A DNA stretch of 64,000 bases. Origin: DATGEP01 sp035310125 (lineage in GTDB: Bacteria > Chloroflexota > Ktedonobacteria > Ktedonobacterales > JADMIN01). The notes under the pieces were generated by a model. The model was not told the DNA's origin. It saw only the letters and a list, made by a program, of their open reading frames with translations, and searched no databases. Position numbers and translations under genes: made by a program. This document shows positions 43,563 to 51,181 of this stretch, one piece after another. The DNA is taken from contig DATGEP010000019.1 of the NCBI GenBank assembly GCA_035310125.1, forward strand, positions 15,446 to 79,445, given 5' to 3'. Position 1 is the stretch's first letter. Each line of letters begins with the position of its first letter.

Positions 43563-45854
43563 CTATGGTGCCCGGGTCGGAATGTCCGGCTCGGGATTGT
43601 CGGGGCCGGGTTGCTCGGGCGGAAAGATGGATTGGGTCGTATAGGCACTCGTTCTAGTGTGTGTACGCCGTGGACGCCGTCGCGGTTGCGTCGCGAGCGC
43701 GTTTGGGGGTGCTGCATCAGGGTGCGCACCTGGAATAGGCGCGTCTCCCGCGTAGACTTCAGCATCAAAGATCGAGGTACGCATGATACCTAATCCGGCG
43801 CGGCGCGCGAGGGCCTCCACACTGCTTTCGGTGACGGCGACGGCGTTTCCGGTGAGCCGCGCCGCGACTACCGCTACCAACTCGGCCAGCGGTAGACGTT
43901 GTTGCTTCGCATCCATCACCGCTTGCTGGATGCCACTCATGAGACTCGCCAGCCACCCCGGTGAGCAGAGGCCGATACCGTCAAGCCATTCGGGGGCCGG
44001 CTCGCTCGTCGAATGTGCGTAGCGCCGGAGCAGATCAAGCGCGCGCGCCGTTTCGTCGCGCGAATAGCATCGCAGCAGCGCCATGCTCTCGACCGGTGAG
44101 ATGTAGCCGCGAGCCGTAATTTCCGCGATGATGGAGGCGGGAGCAAGCCTCACAAGCCGGGCCTCGAGATCGTTGTATGAGCGGTCGAGCAGCGCGAGCA
44201 GCGCTTCAGCGCTGACGCTGTCTTTGTACCAGAGAATGGGAAAGTCGCGTTCGAAGGCAACGAACTCCGCACGAGCGGATTGAGGCGCGGCCAGCGCCAG
44301 CGCGACCCGCCCGCGCACGGCGGCGAGCTTGCGGACCTTGCGCTCGCGATATTCCGGGCGCCAGTAACCGGCAATCTCCAGATACACACGCTGGGAGCCG
44401 CGCGTCAGCGCGAAATCCGGCACGAGGATGGTCGTGCCGGCGAGAATGGGTTCCGGCTCGCGGTCCAGTCGCCAGCCACGCGCCTCGCCTTCCCGCTCCA
44501 GCACGGCGAATTGCTCATGCAGGCGCGCTTCGAGCGAGCTGTCGAACTCCGGGTTGGACCCAGCCACGCCGGCGCCGTCCCGCGCGTCCTCATCGCCGGC
44601 GGAGGCGCCAATCACGCTGAGCAGCCGGGCGTTCAGCTCGAAGAGAAGGGGGCGTCCGTGGAGGTAGACGCGAGCGGTGCCAGTGAGGCCCGCCCCAGCA
44701 AGGGCGGAGCGACCCACCGTGTCCGTCGCGCGACGATAGCCCAGCAGCGCGCGACACAGGCGTGCCAGGCGCTCGCCGTACTGGTTTGGGGCGCCGGTCA
44801 TCTCCTGCGGGCCGTAGAGAGTGACTATGAGGGCGGAGGCGGGGTTCAAGACGGAGGGCCACGGAGCCTGTGGAGCGTCGGTTGCCGATTCTGCCGGAAT
44901 ATCAAGATTCGCGCGATTCAGCGGATGGGAGGCGGAAATGGGCCGCGGAGTGTCTACACCGTCTGTCACGTCGAGCGTCCGCGCGTCCTCGATGTCCTCA
45001 GTGTCCTCGGTGGCAAATCCGTCGCTTCCAGCCTGGTATGCGACGCGGCCCTCAGCGACGCGGAGTAGCGGCTGCCCGCTGGCAGCGGTGCCGGCACCCT
45101 CGTAGGCGATATCATACTGGACGCCCATGCGGCGAGCGAGAAAGCAGACGCGCTTGACAGTGGTGCCGAGCGGCTCGCCAGTCGTCGCGGCGAACTCAGG
45201 AGTCAGCAGCCACTCCACCTGCGCCGCGTTTGCGAGCACGGCTTCGAGGACGCGCTGATTGTAGCGCGTGGCGAGCTGGGCGGCGGAAGGCGCAGCGGGC
45301 GTGACGCGAGCCAGGATGGCACGGGCGTCGCCATCCTGGTAGAGCAGGCCTTCCAGCGTGGCGCGAGAGATCGTGAGATCGGCGGCACAGGCGTCGAGGG
45401 CCACGTCGCGCTCGCTCGCGGGCAGGAAGCCGCCGTGCGAGGCACTCACGAAGTCGTAAAGCGCGAGGCGAAGCTGGCTGGATGAGGCGATATTTGCGGC
45501 GACCAGCGCTGCGGCTTCCGCGCCAGCCTCCGGCCATGTGGGCGACTGCCAGACATACCACTCCGAGAGGACGTTTTCGAGGCAGCGGGCCAGCCGGTAG
45601 TCACCAAGGAGGGTGGCGGCGCGGTCGTCGGGCCATGTCGCGCGCGCCCGGCCAATGTATGACTCATAGAGCGCGATCAGCGCGTCAAGCTCGCGGGTAG
45701 GGTGGCCGCCAGCCAGCGTGCGTCCGCCGGACGCCCTTACAGGAGCGGCATGCCTGGAGGTGGAGCGTGGCAGAGGCAACAGATATGGAACCAGACGCGG
45801 CTCACCGCCGTGGCGGGAGATGGTTTTCTTGATGTCGCTGAAAGCCAGACGCAT
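43563..45854 (-). CDS. DUF790-family (Bax1-like) nuclease
   Basis: A 763-residue protein of the DUF790 family, known in archaea as Bax1, the partner nuclease of XPB helicases. The start ATG follows the XPB stop by one base (TAGCATG). The nuclease core is visible as PDF (D480) and YLEIAGYW (E493), the Asp/Glu pair expected for a PD-(D/E)xK-type site. The N-terminal half matches the DUF790 alpha-helical region. Residues about 275-342 are a low-complexity insertion (FATEDTEDIEDARTLD and a Pro-rich region) not expected in the family, and it contains a 20-nt word identical to part of the helicase gene (see repeat features). Function in DNA repair is inferred from the pair. Confidence 0.82.
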   Translation of the reverse strand: MRLAFSDIKKTISRHGGEPRLVPYLLPLPRSTSRHAAPVRASGGRTLAGGHPTRELDALIALYESYIGRARATWPDDRAATLLGDYRLARCLENVLSEWYVWQSPTWPEAGAEAAALVAANIASSSQLRLALYDFVSASHGGFLPASERDVALDACAADLTISRATLEGLLYQDGDARAILARVTPAAPSAAQLATRYNQRVLEAVLANAAQVEWLLTPEFAATTGEPLGTTVKRVCFLARRMGVQYDIAYEGAGTAASGQPLLRVAEGRVAYQAGSDGFATEDTEDIEDARTLDVTDGVDTPRPISASHPLNRANLDIPAESATDAPQAPWPSVLNPASALIVTLYGPQEMTGAPNQYGERLARLCRALLGYRRATDTVGRSALAGAGLTGTARVYLHGRPLLFELNARLLSVIGASAGDEDARDGAGVAGSNPEFDSSLEARLHEQFAVLEREGEARGWRLDREPEPILAGTTILVPDFALTRGSQRVYLEIAGYWRPEYRERKVRKLAAVRGRVALALAAPQSARAEFVAFERDFPILWYKDSVSAEALLALLDRSYNDLEARLVRLAPASIIAEITARGYISPVESMALLRCYSRDETARALDLLRRYAHSTSEPAPEWLDGIGLCSPGWLASLMSGIQQAVMDAKQQRLPLAELVAVVAARLTGNAVAVTESSVEALARRAGLGIMRTSIFDAEVYAGDAPIPGAHPDAAPPNALATQPRRRPRRTHTRTSAYTTQSIFPPEQPGPDNPEPDIPTRAP
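44881..44900 (+). repeat. 20-nt word shared with the XPB gene
   Basis: GTTGCCGATTCTGCCGGAAT is identical to 46771-46790, 1.9 kb away. Here it is read on the minus strand in a frame different from that in the helicase gene (DIPAESAT against SGRIGN), and lies within the DUF790 insertion. Confidence 0.7.
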
Positions 45855-45855
45855 G

Positions 45856-47319
45856 CTACCCTCGCCTTCGCCGGCGGTCGGCCACCGCTTCCTCGGTCGT
45901 CTCTTCCGTGACCAGCTCGTAGAGTACGGCGCGGGTTTCCTTCGGGCGCAGAATGCGGCCCAGACGCTGGATGTATTCGCGGCGCGTGGCGTTGCCGCTC
46001 ACCACGACCGCGACGGCACAGTCGGGAATGTCTACGCCCTCGTTCAGCACACGTCCACTGACGAGCTTTGTGTAGCGCCCGGCGCGAAAGCGGTCTAAAA
46101 TGGCGCGGCGCTCGTCGGCGGGCGTTTTGTACGTGATGGCGGGAATGCAGAAGCGGTAGCTTACCTCGTCCACGAGCGCATTGTATTCGCTGAACACCAG
46201 CACTCTCTCGTTACGGTGACGCGCGAATATGTCCTCGATCAGGGCGAATTTCGCCGGGGCATTCAGCGCCAGTGAGCGCGCCTCACGCCAGGCCAGCATC
46301 GCCTCGCGGGCTTCAGGATCGCGGGCGCTGGCCCAGAGAATCTTACGCTGGAAGTCTGCCGGTGAGGCGATGGAGAGCCGGCGCCGGCGCAGAAAGTCGC
46401 GATAGACGGCGCGGGCAGTTTCATAGCGCTCGCGGTCGTCGGGCGAGAGGGCGACCGGCAGCCGCACCTCATCGTAGCCGGCGAGGTAGCGCGCGGCGGC
46501 CAGCTCATCGGGCTGGCGCCGGTAGACCTCCGGACCGATGAGGTATTCCAGGGCGATGTGTTCCTGGTCGGCGCGCTCCGGCGTCGCGCTGAGTCCCAGC
46601 CGGTGCGGAGTGAAAGCGCCTTCGGCGATCTGGCGGTAGGTCGGCGCGGGCAGGTGGTGGCACTCATCGAAGATGAGCAGGCCGAAGCGACGCAGGAGGT
46701 CTGGATGGAGCTGGGCGGACTCATAAGTGACGATTGTGAGCGGCAGAATCTCGTGGTCGCCGCCGCCAAAGTTGCCGATTCTGCCGGAATCCAGATCGAG
46801 CGCGGTGGAGAGCGCCGCGCGCCATTGCCGCAGCAAATCAATCGTCGGGACGACCACGAGCGTTTGGAGGCCAAGATCCGCAATGGCAAGGGCGCCGAGC
46901 AGTGTCTTGCCGCTGCCGGTTGGCAACACGATGACACCGCGATAGCCGGCGGCGCGCCATGCCGTGAGGGCCTCTTCCTGGTAGGGACGCGCCGTAAGTG
47001 TGGGAACGAGCTGCCAGGGCAACAAAGGAAACTCCTCGAAGGCGACGCGCAGCGGATAGGCATTTTTGGCCAGCAGCGCGGCCTTGAGGCGAGTGAAGGC
47101 AATAGGCTGCGCGCGAAAACACCGTCCGCGCCGGTCACGCGTGAGTAGCGCTGGGGCCAAAGCGGCATCTTCGGGGGTGAATAACGTGTCGAACATGGTG
47201 GCGTCGTCTAGCGTCAGGAGGGTAGGCGGCGGCACCAGGGCGATGTCGCGTCCGCGCCACTCCAGGGTGACGGCGCTCTCGGTAACCGGGCTGATAGTGG
47301 TCTGCTGCTGGTCGTTCAT
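45856..47319 (-). CDS. XPB/Rad25-like superfamily 2 helicase
   Basis: A 487-residue SF2 helicase from the ATG at 47319 (the open frame runs to 47928). An N-terminal region (DRD-like) is followed by RecA-like halves: Walker A LPTGSGKTLL, a DECH box (IFDECHHLP), SATPER, and the C-terminal motif VI (QRLGRILRP). The layout matches bacterial and archaeal XPB proteins, DNA-opening enzymes that act with Bax1 or in nucleotide-excision-like repair. It is the first of three minus-strand genes. A TATACT-like element on the minus strand (AGTATA at 47366-47371) is a weak promoter candidate. UvrC sits elsewhere in the window, so this is a second repair-related locus. Confidence 0.87.
   Translation of the reverse strand: MNDQQQTTISPVTESAVTLEWRGRDIALVPPPTLLTLDDATMFDTLFTPEDAALAPALLTRDRRGRCFRAQPIAFTRLKAALLAKNAYPLRVAFEEFPLLPWQLVPTLTARPYQEEALTAWRAAGYRGVIVLPTGSGKTLLGALAIADLGLQTLVVVPTIDLLRQWRAALSTALDLDSGRIGNFGGGDHEILPLTIVTYESAQLHPDLLRRFGLLIFDECHHLPAPTYRQIAEGAFTPHRLGLSATPERADQEHIALEYLIGPEVYRRQPDELAAARYLAGYDEVRLPVALSPDDRERYETARAVYRDFLRRRRLSIASPADFQRKILWASARDPEAREAMLAWREARSLALNAPAKFALIEDIFARHRNERVLVFSEYNALVDEVSYRFCIPAITYKTPADERRAILDRFRAGRYTKLVSGRVLNEGVDIPDCAVAVVVSGNATRREYIQRLGRILRPKETRAVLYELVTEETTEEAVADRRRRRG
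46771..46790 (+). repeat. 20-nt word shared with the DUF790 gene
   Basis: Identical to 44881-44900. In this gene it encodes the SGRIGN region of the helicase on the minus strand. Confidence 0.7.
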
Positions 47320-47539
47320 AGCTGCTGGCGTGTTCTCTCGTTGGTCTGTTCGTCCTGTCACATGTAGTATATCGCGCAGATGAGCTATTCCTGGCGCGGC
47401 CACGAAAAGCGACGCACGGGCGGAGTGTTCAGCTCGATCTGCTGTCAGAATACAACGCATGGTATCCTTGTACTGAGGAGATGCGGCGCTGAGCACGCGC
47501 GGCACACGACGCGACATCACTTGCTTGGAGGATATGCGT

Positions 47540-47905
47540 ATGGCGACACAGCAAGAGCGGGAAGCCTTTCTACGTGGCTGGCGAGCGGCAATGGATGAGG
47601 TGCTGGCCGTGCTGGAGTCCGAGGCGCGGGAATGGGCCGCGGAGGAGCAGGAGGCGAGCGCGTCAGGCCAGTACAAGCTGCCGGGGAGCTTCGCGCTGGA
47701 AGAGGTGCGCGGGAGCTTCAAGGGCCGCCACGAATTGCTGTCCTGGATTACGCAGACGGGGCCAGCCGCGGGCCAGCAGAGCGATCCGAAGCTGGCCGAA
47801 GCGCTGGACGCGCTGATCGAAAATCGCGCGACGAATGAGGATCGCGTCAAGCTGGGGTTGGCCGCCGTGCCACTGAGCCAGGAGCAGCCGCGCGAGACGG
47901 AGTGA
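47540..47905 (+). CDS. hypothetical protein, 121 aa
   Basis: A helical, charge-rich protein of 121 residues with no recognised domain. The ATG at 47540 has GGAGG eight bases upstream; a second ATG at 47534 and a TTG at 47525 are in frame but closer to the site. The N-terminal part (QEREAFLRGWRAAMDEVLAVLE) looks amphipathic, the middle contains GQYKLPGSFALEEVRGSFKG, and the tail is acidic (SQEQPRETE). It is divergent from the XPB operon, about 220 bases away. I see no membrane segment, catalytic motif or metal site. Confidence 0.62.
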   Translation: MATQQEREAFLRGWRAAMDEVLAVLESEAREWAAEEQEASASGQYKLPGSFALEEVRGSFKGRHELLSWITQTGPAAGQQSDPKLAEALDALIENRATNEDRVKLGLAAVPLSQEQPRETE

Positions 47906-48053
47906 TGCCGGTCGGGAGGAAGCCGCACGGTCAGGGGGCGTTGGGAGCGGAATAGTGGACGGCATGCACCTTGCTACAAGCTCACGTGTATCCGTTCGGC
48001 GGCGCAGCGTTCGCATGTGACGCTGCCGCCGGAAGGAGAAAGGGAGGAATTCC

Positions 48054-48395
48054 ATGACGAACGATCCCAACGATATCTCAGGCATGCCTGAGCTTAGCCC
48101 GAACTGGCAAGCCGTTCCTGAGGGCGCGCCGGTGATAACGATGGATGGGCAGCAGCTCGGCACCGTGAAGGAGCGCCGTGAGGATGGGTTGCTGGTTGGC
48201 GGAAACGGCCCCAGCGAGCCGGATTATCTCGTGACGGCGCAGGATGTCTCGCGCATTGACCCCGATGGGGTGCACCTGCTCGTGAACGAGAGCCAGGCGA
48301 TGCGCGCCCACTGGCAGGGCACGTCGCCCTACGACGAGCAAGCACCGGGCGGGATGGCGCCGGGCGCGATGACGCGGGAGAATCCGCAGCCGTAG
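48054..48395 (+). CDS. PRC-barrel-like small protein (DUF2171-type)
   Basis: 113 residues; ATG at 48054 preceded by AGGGAGGAA. The core, VITMDGQQLGTVKERREDGLLV then DYLVTAQDVSRIDPDGVHLLV, resembles a PRC-barrel or DUF2171 domain: a short beta-barrel that often occurs in stress-related or membrane-linked proteins. The C-terminal 25 residues are Gly/Pro/Met-rich and probably disordered. It follows the 121-residue hypothetical gene by 148 bases on the same strand. There is no ligand-binding motif that would give a function. Confidence 0.6.
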   Translation: MTNDPNDISGMPELSPNWQAVPEGAPVITMDGQQLGTVKERREDGLLVGGNGPSEPDYLVTAQDVSRIDPDGVHLLVNESQAMRAHWQGTSPYDEQAPGGMAPGAMTRENPQP

Positions 48396-48416
48396 GAGAC
48401 GAGGGGCGGCCTACCC

Positions 48417-48542
48417 CACAGATCACGGAGGACATGAACAGCCACGGAGGAATCTGTGTTTAGCGGCTCGTGTCCTCCATTTGTGTGATTAGGAGTAGCT
48501 AGCTCAGCGAGTTGTAGGGGTAGAGCGGGCAGTCCTGCCCGC
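48417..48542. repeat. palindromic intergenic repeat region
   Basis: Contains CACAGAT at 48417-48423 paired with ATCTGTG at 48452-48458, and GGAGGACA at 48427-48434 paired with TGTCCTCC at 48471-48478; these interleave. A second element, GCGGGCAG at 48525-48532 with CTGCCCGC at 48535-48542, is a perfect 8-bp hairpin. REP-like dispersed repeats look like this, but only local copies can be seen here. Confidence 0.5.
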
Positions 48543-48615
48543 CAAGCCGGAGGGACGCTGGCGGTACAAGCGGCGATCCGGCGGTACACCGCTCTTCGGA
48601 GTGCCCATGCTCGCT

Positions 48616-50070
48616 CTAGCCGCCAACGAGCGCGGGCGGCAGGAAGATGGCGACGACGGCCAGAAGCAGCCAAACCGTGCAGAGCTGGACGCCTTCCAGC
48701 CAGGTGGACTCGCCATCGCGGCTGAGCAGCATGAAGATGAACGTCGAGGCGCCGAAGATGATGATCTCGATAGGCTTGAATATGAGCGCCAGCGGGTGGC
48801 CTGTCACCTGGCCCACGATCACGAGAATGGGGACGACCAGCAGGATCATCTGAATGGTGGCGCCCGCGGTGACGGCCATAGTGATTTCCATGCGGTTCTT
48901 GCGGGCGGCGTCAATGGAGCCGTAGAACTCGACGAAGCCCGCCAGCACGGGAATGAGGATCAAACCCAGGAAGAACTCTTTGTCCTTGAGCGCATGGTTG
49001 GCGCTGATAAGCTCCTCGATGGATTTCGCGAACGACTCGGACATCGCGGCGACCCCAGCCGTCGCGATGGCAAGCACGACCACTGCGATGAGACCGCGCC
49101 AGACGGGATGCCCGGCCAGCAGGCCCTCCTCGCCGCGCGCCTCGCGTTCCTTGCGCCGGTGCTCCAGCATCGCGGCGCGCGCGTAGGTGCGCGTGCGGGT
49201 CGCTTCGGGAGCCGGCGCCGGCGCATGCCCTTCCGCTTCAAGCGTTTCGATGCGTCGCTCGGCTGATTCGCGCTCCTGAGAGAAGAGCGCCTGCGTATCC
49301 AGCTGCGCCTCGACCAGCGCGAATTCGCGCTCCGCGGATGATGCGCCGCGCTTCCGGGCTTGCCGCTTTTGTCTGCGATCTGCGCGGCGCTTCTTGCGCG
49401 TCTCGACAAGGTTGTAGCCCTCGCGGAAGCGGAAAACGGTGAAGAAGATGTACGCGAGATAACTAATCAGCAGCACCACGGCGAGATAGGCGCTGAGCGG
49501 GTACGCTTTGAAAATGGCGAGATCGTGAATCTGGTCTCCGTTCGTATTCAGCACCAGGTTGCCGATTGTTGGCAGGCTGAGACCGACGACGGCCAGCGCG
49601 AAGACGGTGGAATACTCGCTGGCGTTCTCGGCATCAAACTTCATGTGGCCGTTGCGCCAGCAGCCCGCAAGCGTGGAGAGTCCCAGAAACAGCAGCGAGT
49701 TGCGAATGATGACGCCGGCGATGGAGCCGCGCACGATCTCACCGCCGCCAGCGCCCGCGAAGGAGAGCAGCACGGAGAGGCCAATGGTCAGCTCCGCGAC
49801 GTTGCCGAAGGTCGTGTGAAGGAGTCCGCCAATGAACGGGCCGAGCAGCTCCGCCAACTCTTCGACGGCGCTTTCGACAAATCCAGCGAGAGGAATGAGC
49901 GAGAGCGCGGCAAGCACGAAGATCGCGACGTGCCCGACCGTCTCTCGCGCATCTTCTGGCACCGGAGCGAGCACCGAGGTGAACAGCGCCGGGACCATTT
50001 CATACAACAGCACCAGCGGTATAAAAAGCAGGAAGGCGTTCACCTTGCGTTTCAGCACCGAGCGTTCCAC
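48616..50070 (-). CDS. Ca2+/H+ antiporter-like (CaCA superfamily) carrier with large central loop
   Basis: About 484 residues with ten to eleven hydrophobic segments in two halves. The first alpha-repeat motif is GNVAELTIG (as in ChaA/Vcx1/CAX exchangers). The second (AGFVEFYGSIDAARKNRMEI) retains the acidic position, with the usual GNxxEH altered. The two halves are linked by an unusually long cytosolic loop of about 90 residues, rich in Lys/Arg/Glu and likely coiled-coil, with a Pro/Ala stretch. GTG at 50070 is preferred because GGGGAGGG lies nine bases upstream; the ATG at 50088 has none. Transport of calcium or a similar cation is the expected role; ion specificity is not shown. Confidence 0.8.
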   Translation of the reverse strand: MERSVLKRKVNAFLLFIPLVLLYEMVPALFTSVLAPVPEDARETVGHVAIFVLAALSLIPLAGFVESAVEELAELLGPFIGGLLHTTFGNVAELTIGLSVLLSFAGAGGGEIVRGSIAGVIIRNSLLFLGLSTLAGCWRNGHMKFDAENASEYSTVFALAVVGLSLPTIGNLVLNTNGDQIHDLAIFKAYPLSAYLAVVLLISYLAYIFFTVFRFREGYNLVETRKKRRADRRQKRQARKRGASSAEREFALVEAQLDTQALFSQERESAERRIETLEAEGHAPAPAPEATRTRTYARAAMLEHRRKEREARGEEGLLAGHPVWRGLIAVVVLAIATAGVAAMSESFAKSIEELISANHALKDKEFFLGLILIPVLAGFVEFYGSIDAARKNRMEITMAVTAGATIQMILLVVPILVIVGQVTGHPLALIFKPIEIIIFGASTFIFMLLSRDGESTWLEGVQLCTVWLLLAVVAIFLPPALVGG

Positions 50071-50436
50071 AACCCCAGCCCTCCCCATGACATCGTTTCA
50101 GCCATATCAAACGGCAACGCGGCGTGCCAGTTCGTCCGACGCCCAGTGTACATCAACGAGGCAGGCCGCGCCATCCCCTATGTGGTGTACGTTCTGACAC
50201 AAATCGAGTGGCCTACGGTTAAGACCGCCACGAAGCCCGCCCGCGCGGGCTGATTGCCACATGATACGGATTCCGGTTTACTGGTTGGCGTTCATGGGCT
50301 GGAGCCTCATCCTGGCCGCCACAGGAGGCAAACACGCTACACATGCCGGGGCTATCCAGCGGGATATCTGACACCACTCCATCGCGAGCGGTGTGTATAG
50401 TGTCTGTCATATGACCGTTGGAAAAGGGGTGCCGTG
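50071..50436. other. 366-base divergent intergenic region
   Basis: Between the antiporter (minus) and the methyltransferase (plus). It holds a perfect 7-bp hairpin at 50234-50251 (AGCCCGC, four-base loop, GCGGGCT). A TATAGT near 50397 could be a -10 for the methyltransferase. No gene supported. Confidence 0.4.
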
Positions 50437-51162
50437 ATGCCTGACGCCATCTTTGCCGAGCCAAAACTGGCCGAAATCTATGACCTCCTCGACAGTCCAG
50501 ACCGACTGGACCTCGCTCCATATCTGGCAATAGCAGACGAGTTAAATGCCCACTCTGTCGTTGACCTGGGGTGCGGAACCGGTGTTCTTGCCTGTCGTTT
50601 AGCGGCGCTCGGAAAAGAGGTCGTCGGCATTGATCCGGCCGCGGCCTCGCTGGATGTCGCAAAACGGAAAGCCTATGCCGACCGAGTTCGCTGGATCGCC
50701 GGCACCGCGACGCAGCTACAAGGATTGCATGCCGATCTCATCACCATGACCGGCAATGTGGCGCAAGTATTCGTTACGGACGAGGAGTGGATGGACGCGC
50801 TTCGTGCGTGTCGCGATGCGCTTAGCCCGAGTGGGCGGCTTGTCTTTGAGGTGCGTGATCCAGCTAAGGAAGCATGGAAGGGCTGGAACCGAGAGCAGAC
50901 CTACCAGACGGTTGATGCGCCCCGAATCGGCACGGTCGAGTCCTGGGTGGAGCTGGTGCACGTACACCTGCCGCTGGTCTCTTTTCGCTATACATTCCTG
51001 TTCCAGAAGGACGGAAGGGTGATGACGTCCGAGTCAACCTTGCGGTTCCGTACGAGATCAGAGATCGCTGATACAGTATCCCGTGCTCAATTAACGGTTG
51101 AATCGGTCCGAGATGCACCCGACCGTCCTGGCTTAGAATTCGTCTTTTTTGCTCACCGATGA
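50437..51162 (+). CDS. class I SAM-dependent methyltransferase
   Basis: 241 residues with a Rossmann methyltransferase core. Motif I reads VVDLGCGTG at 41-49, followed by the acidic residue of beta-2 (VGIDPAAA) and a motif III-like LITMTGN region. The C-terminal half is beta-rich (TFLFQKDGRVMTSESTLRF), typical of small-molecule methyltransferases of the UbiE/Tam type. ATG at 50437 follows AAAAGGGG; a GTG three bases upstream (50434) is in frame. Substrate cannot be told. It ends 19 bases from the convergent tex gene. Confidence 0.83.
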   Translation: MPDAIFAEPKLAEIYDLLDSPDRLDLAPYLAIADELNAHSVVDLGCGTGVLACRLAALGKEVVGIDPAAASLDVAKRKAYADRVRWIAGTATQLQGLHADLITMTGNVAQVFVTDEEWMDALRACRDALSPSGRLVFEVRDPAKEAWKGWNREQTYQTVDAPRIGTVESWVELVHVHLPLVSFRYTFLFQKDGRVMTSESTLRFRTRSEIADTVSRAQLTVESVRDAPDRPGLEFVFFAHR

Positions 51163-51181
51163 CACGCGCGAAGAACCAGAC

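Noticed and set aside
44280..45068. Long plus-strand open frame of 262 codons
   Set aside because: It is antisense to the DUF790 gene, has no recognisable motif, and exists because of GC-rich codon bias in the real gene.
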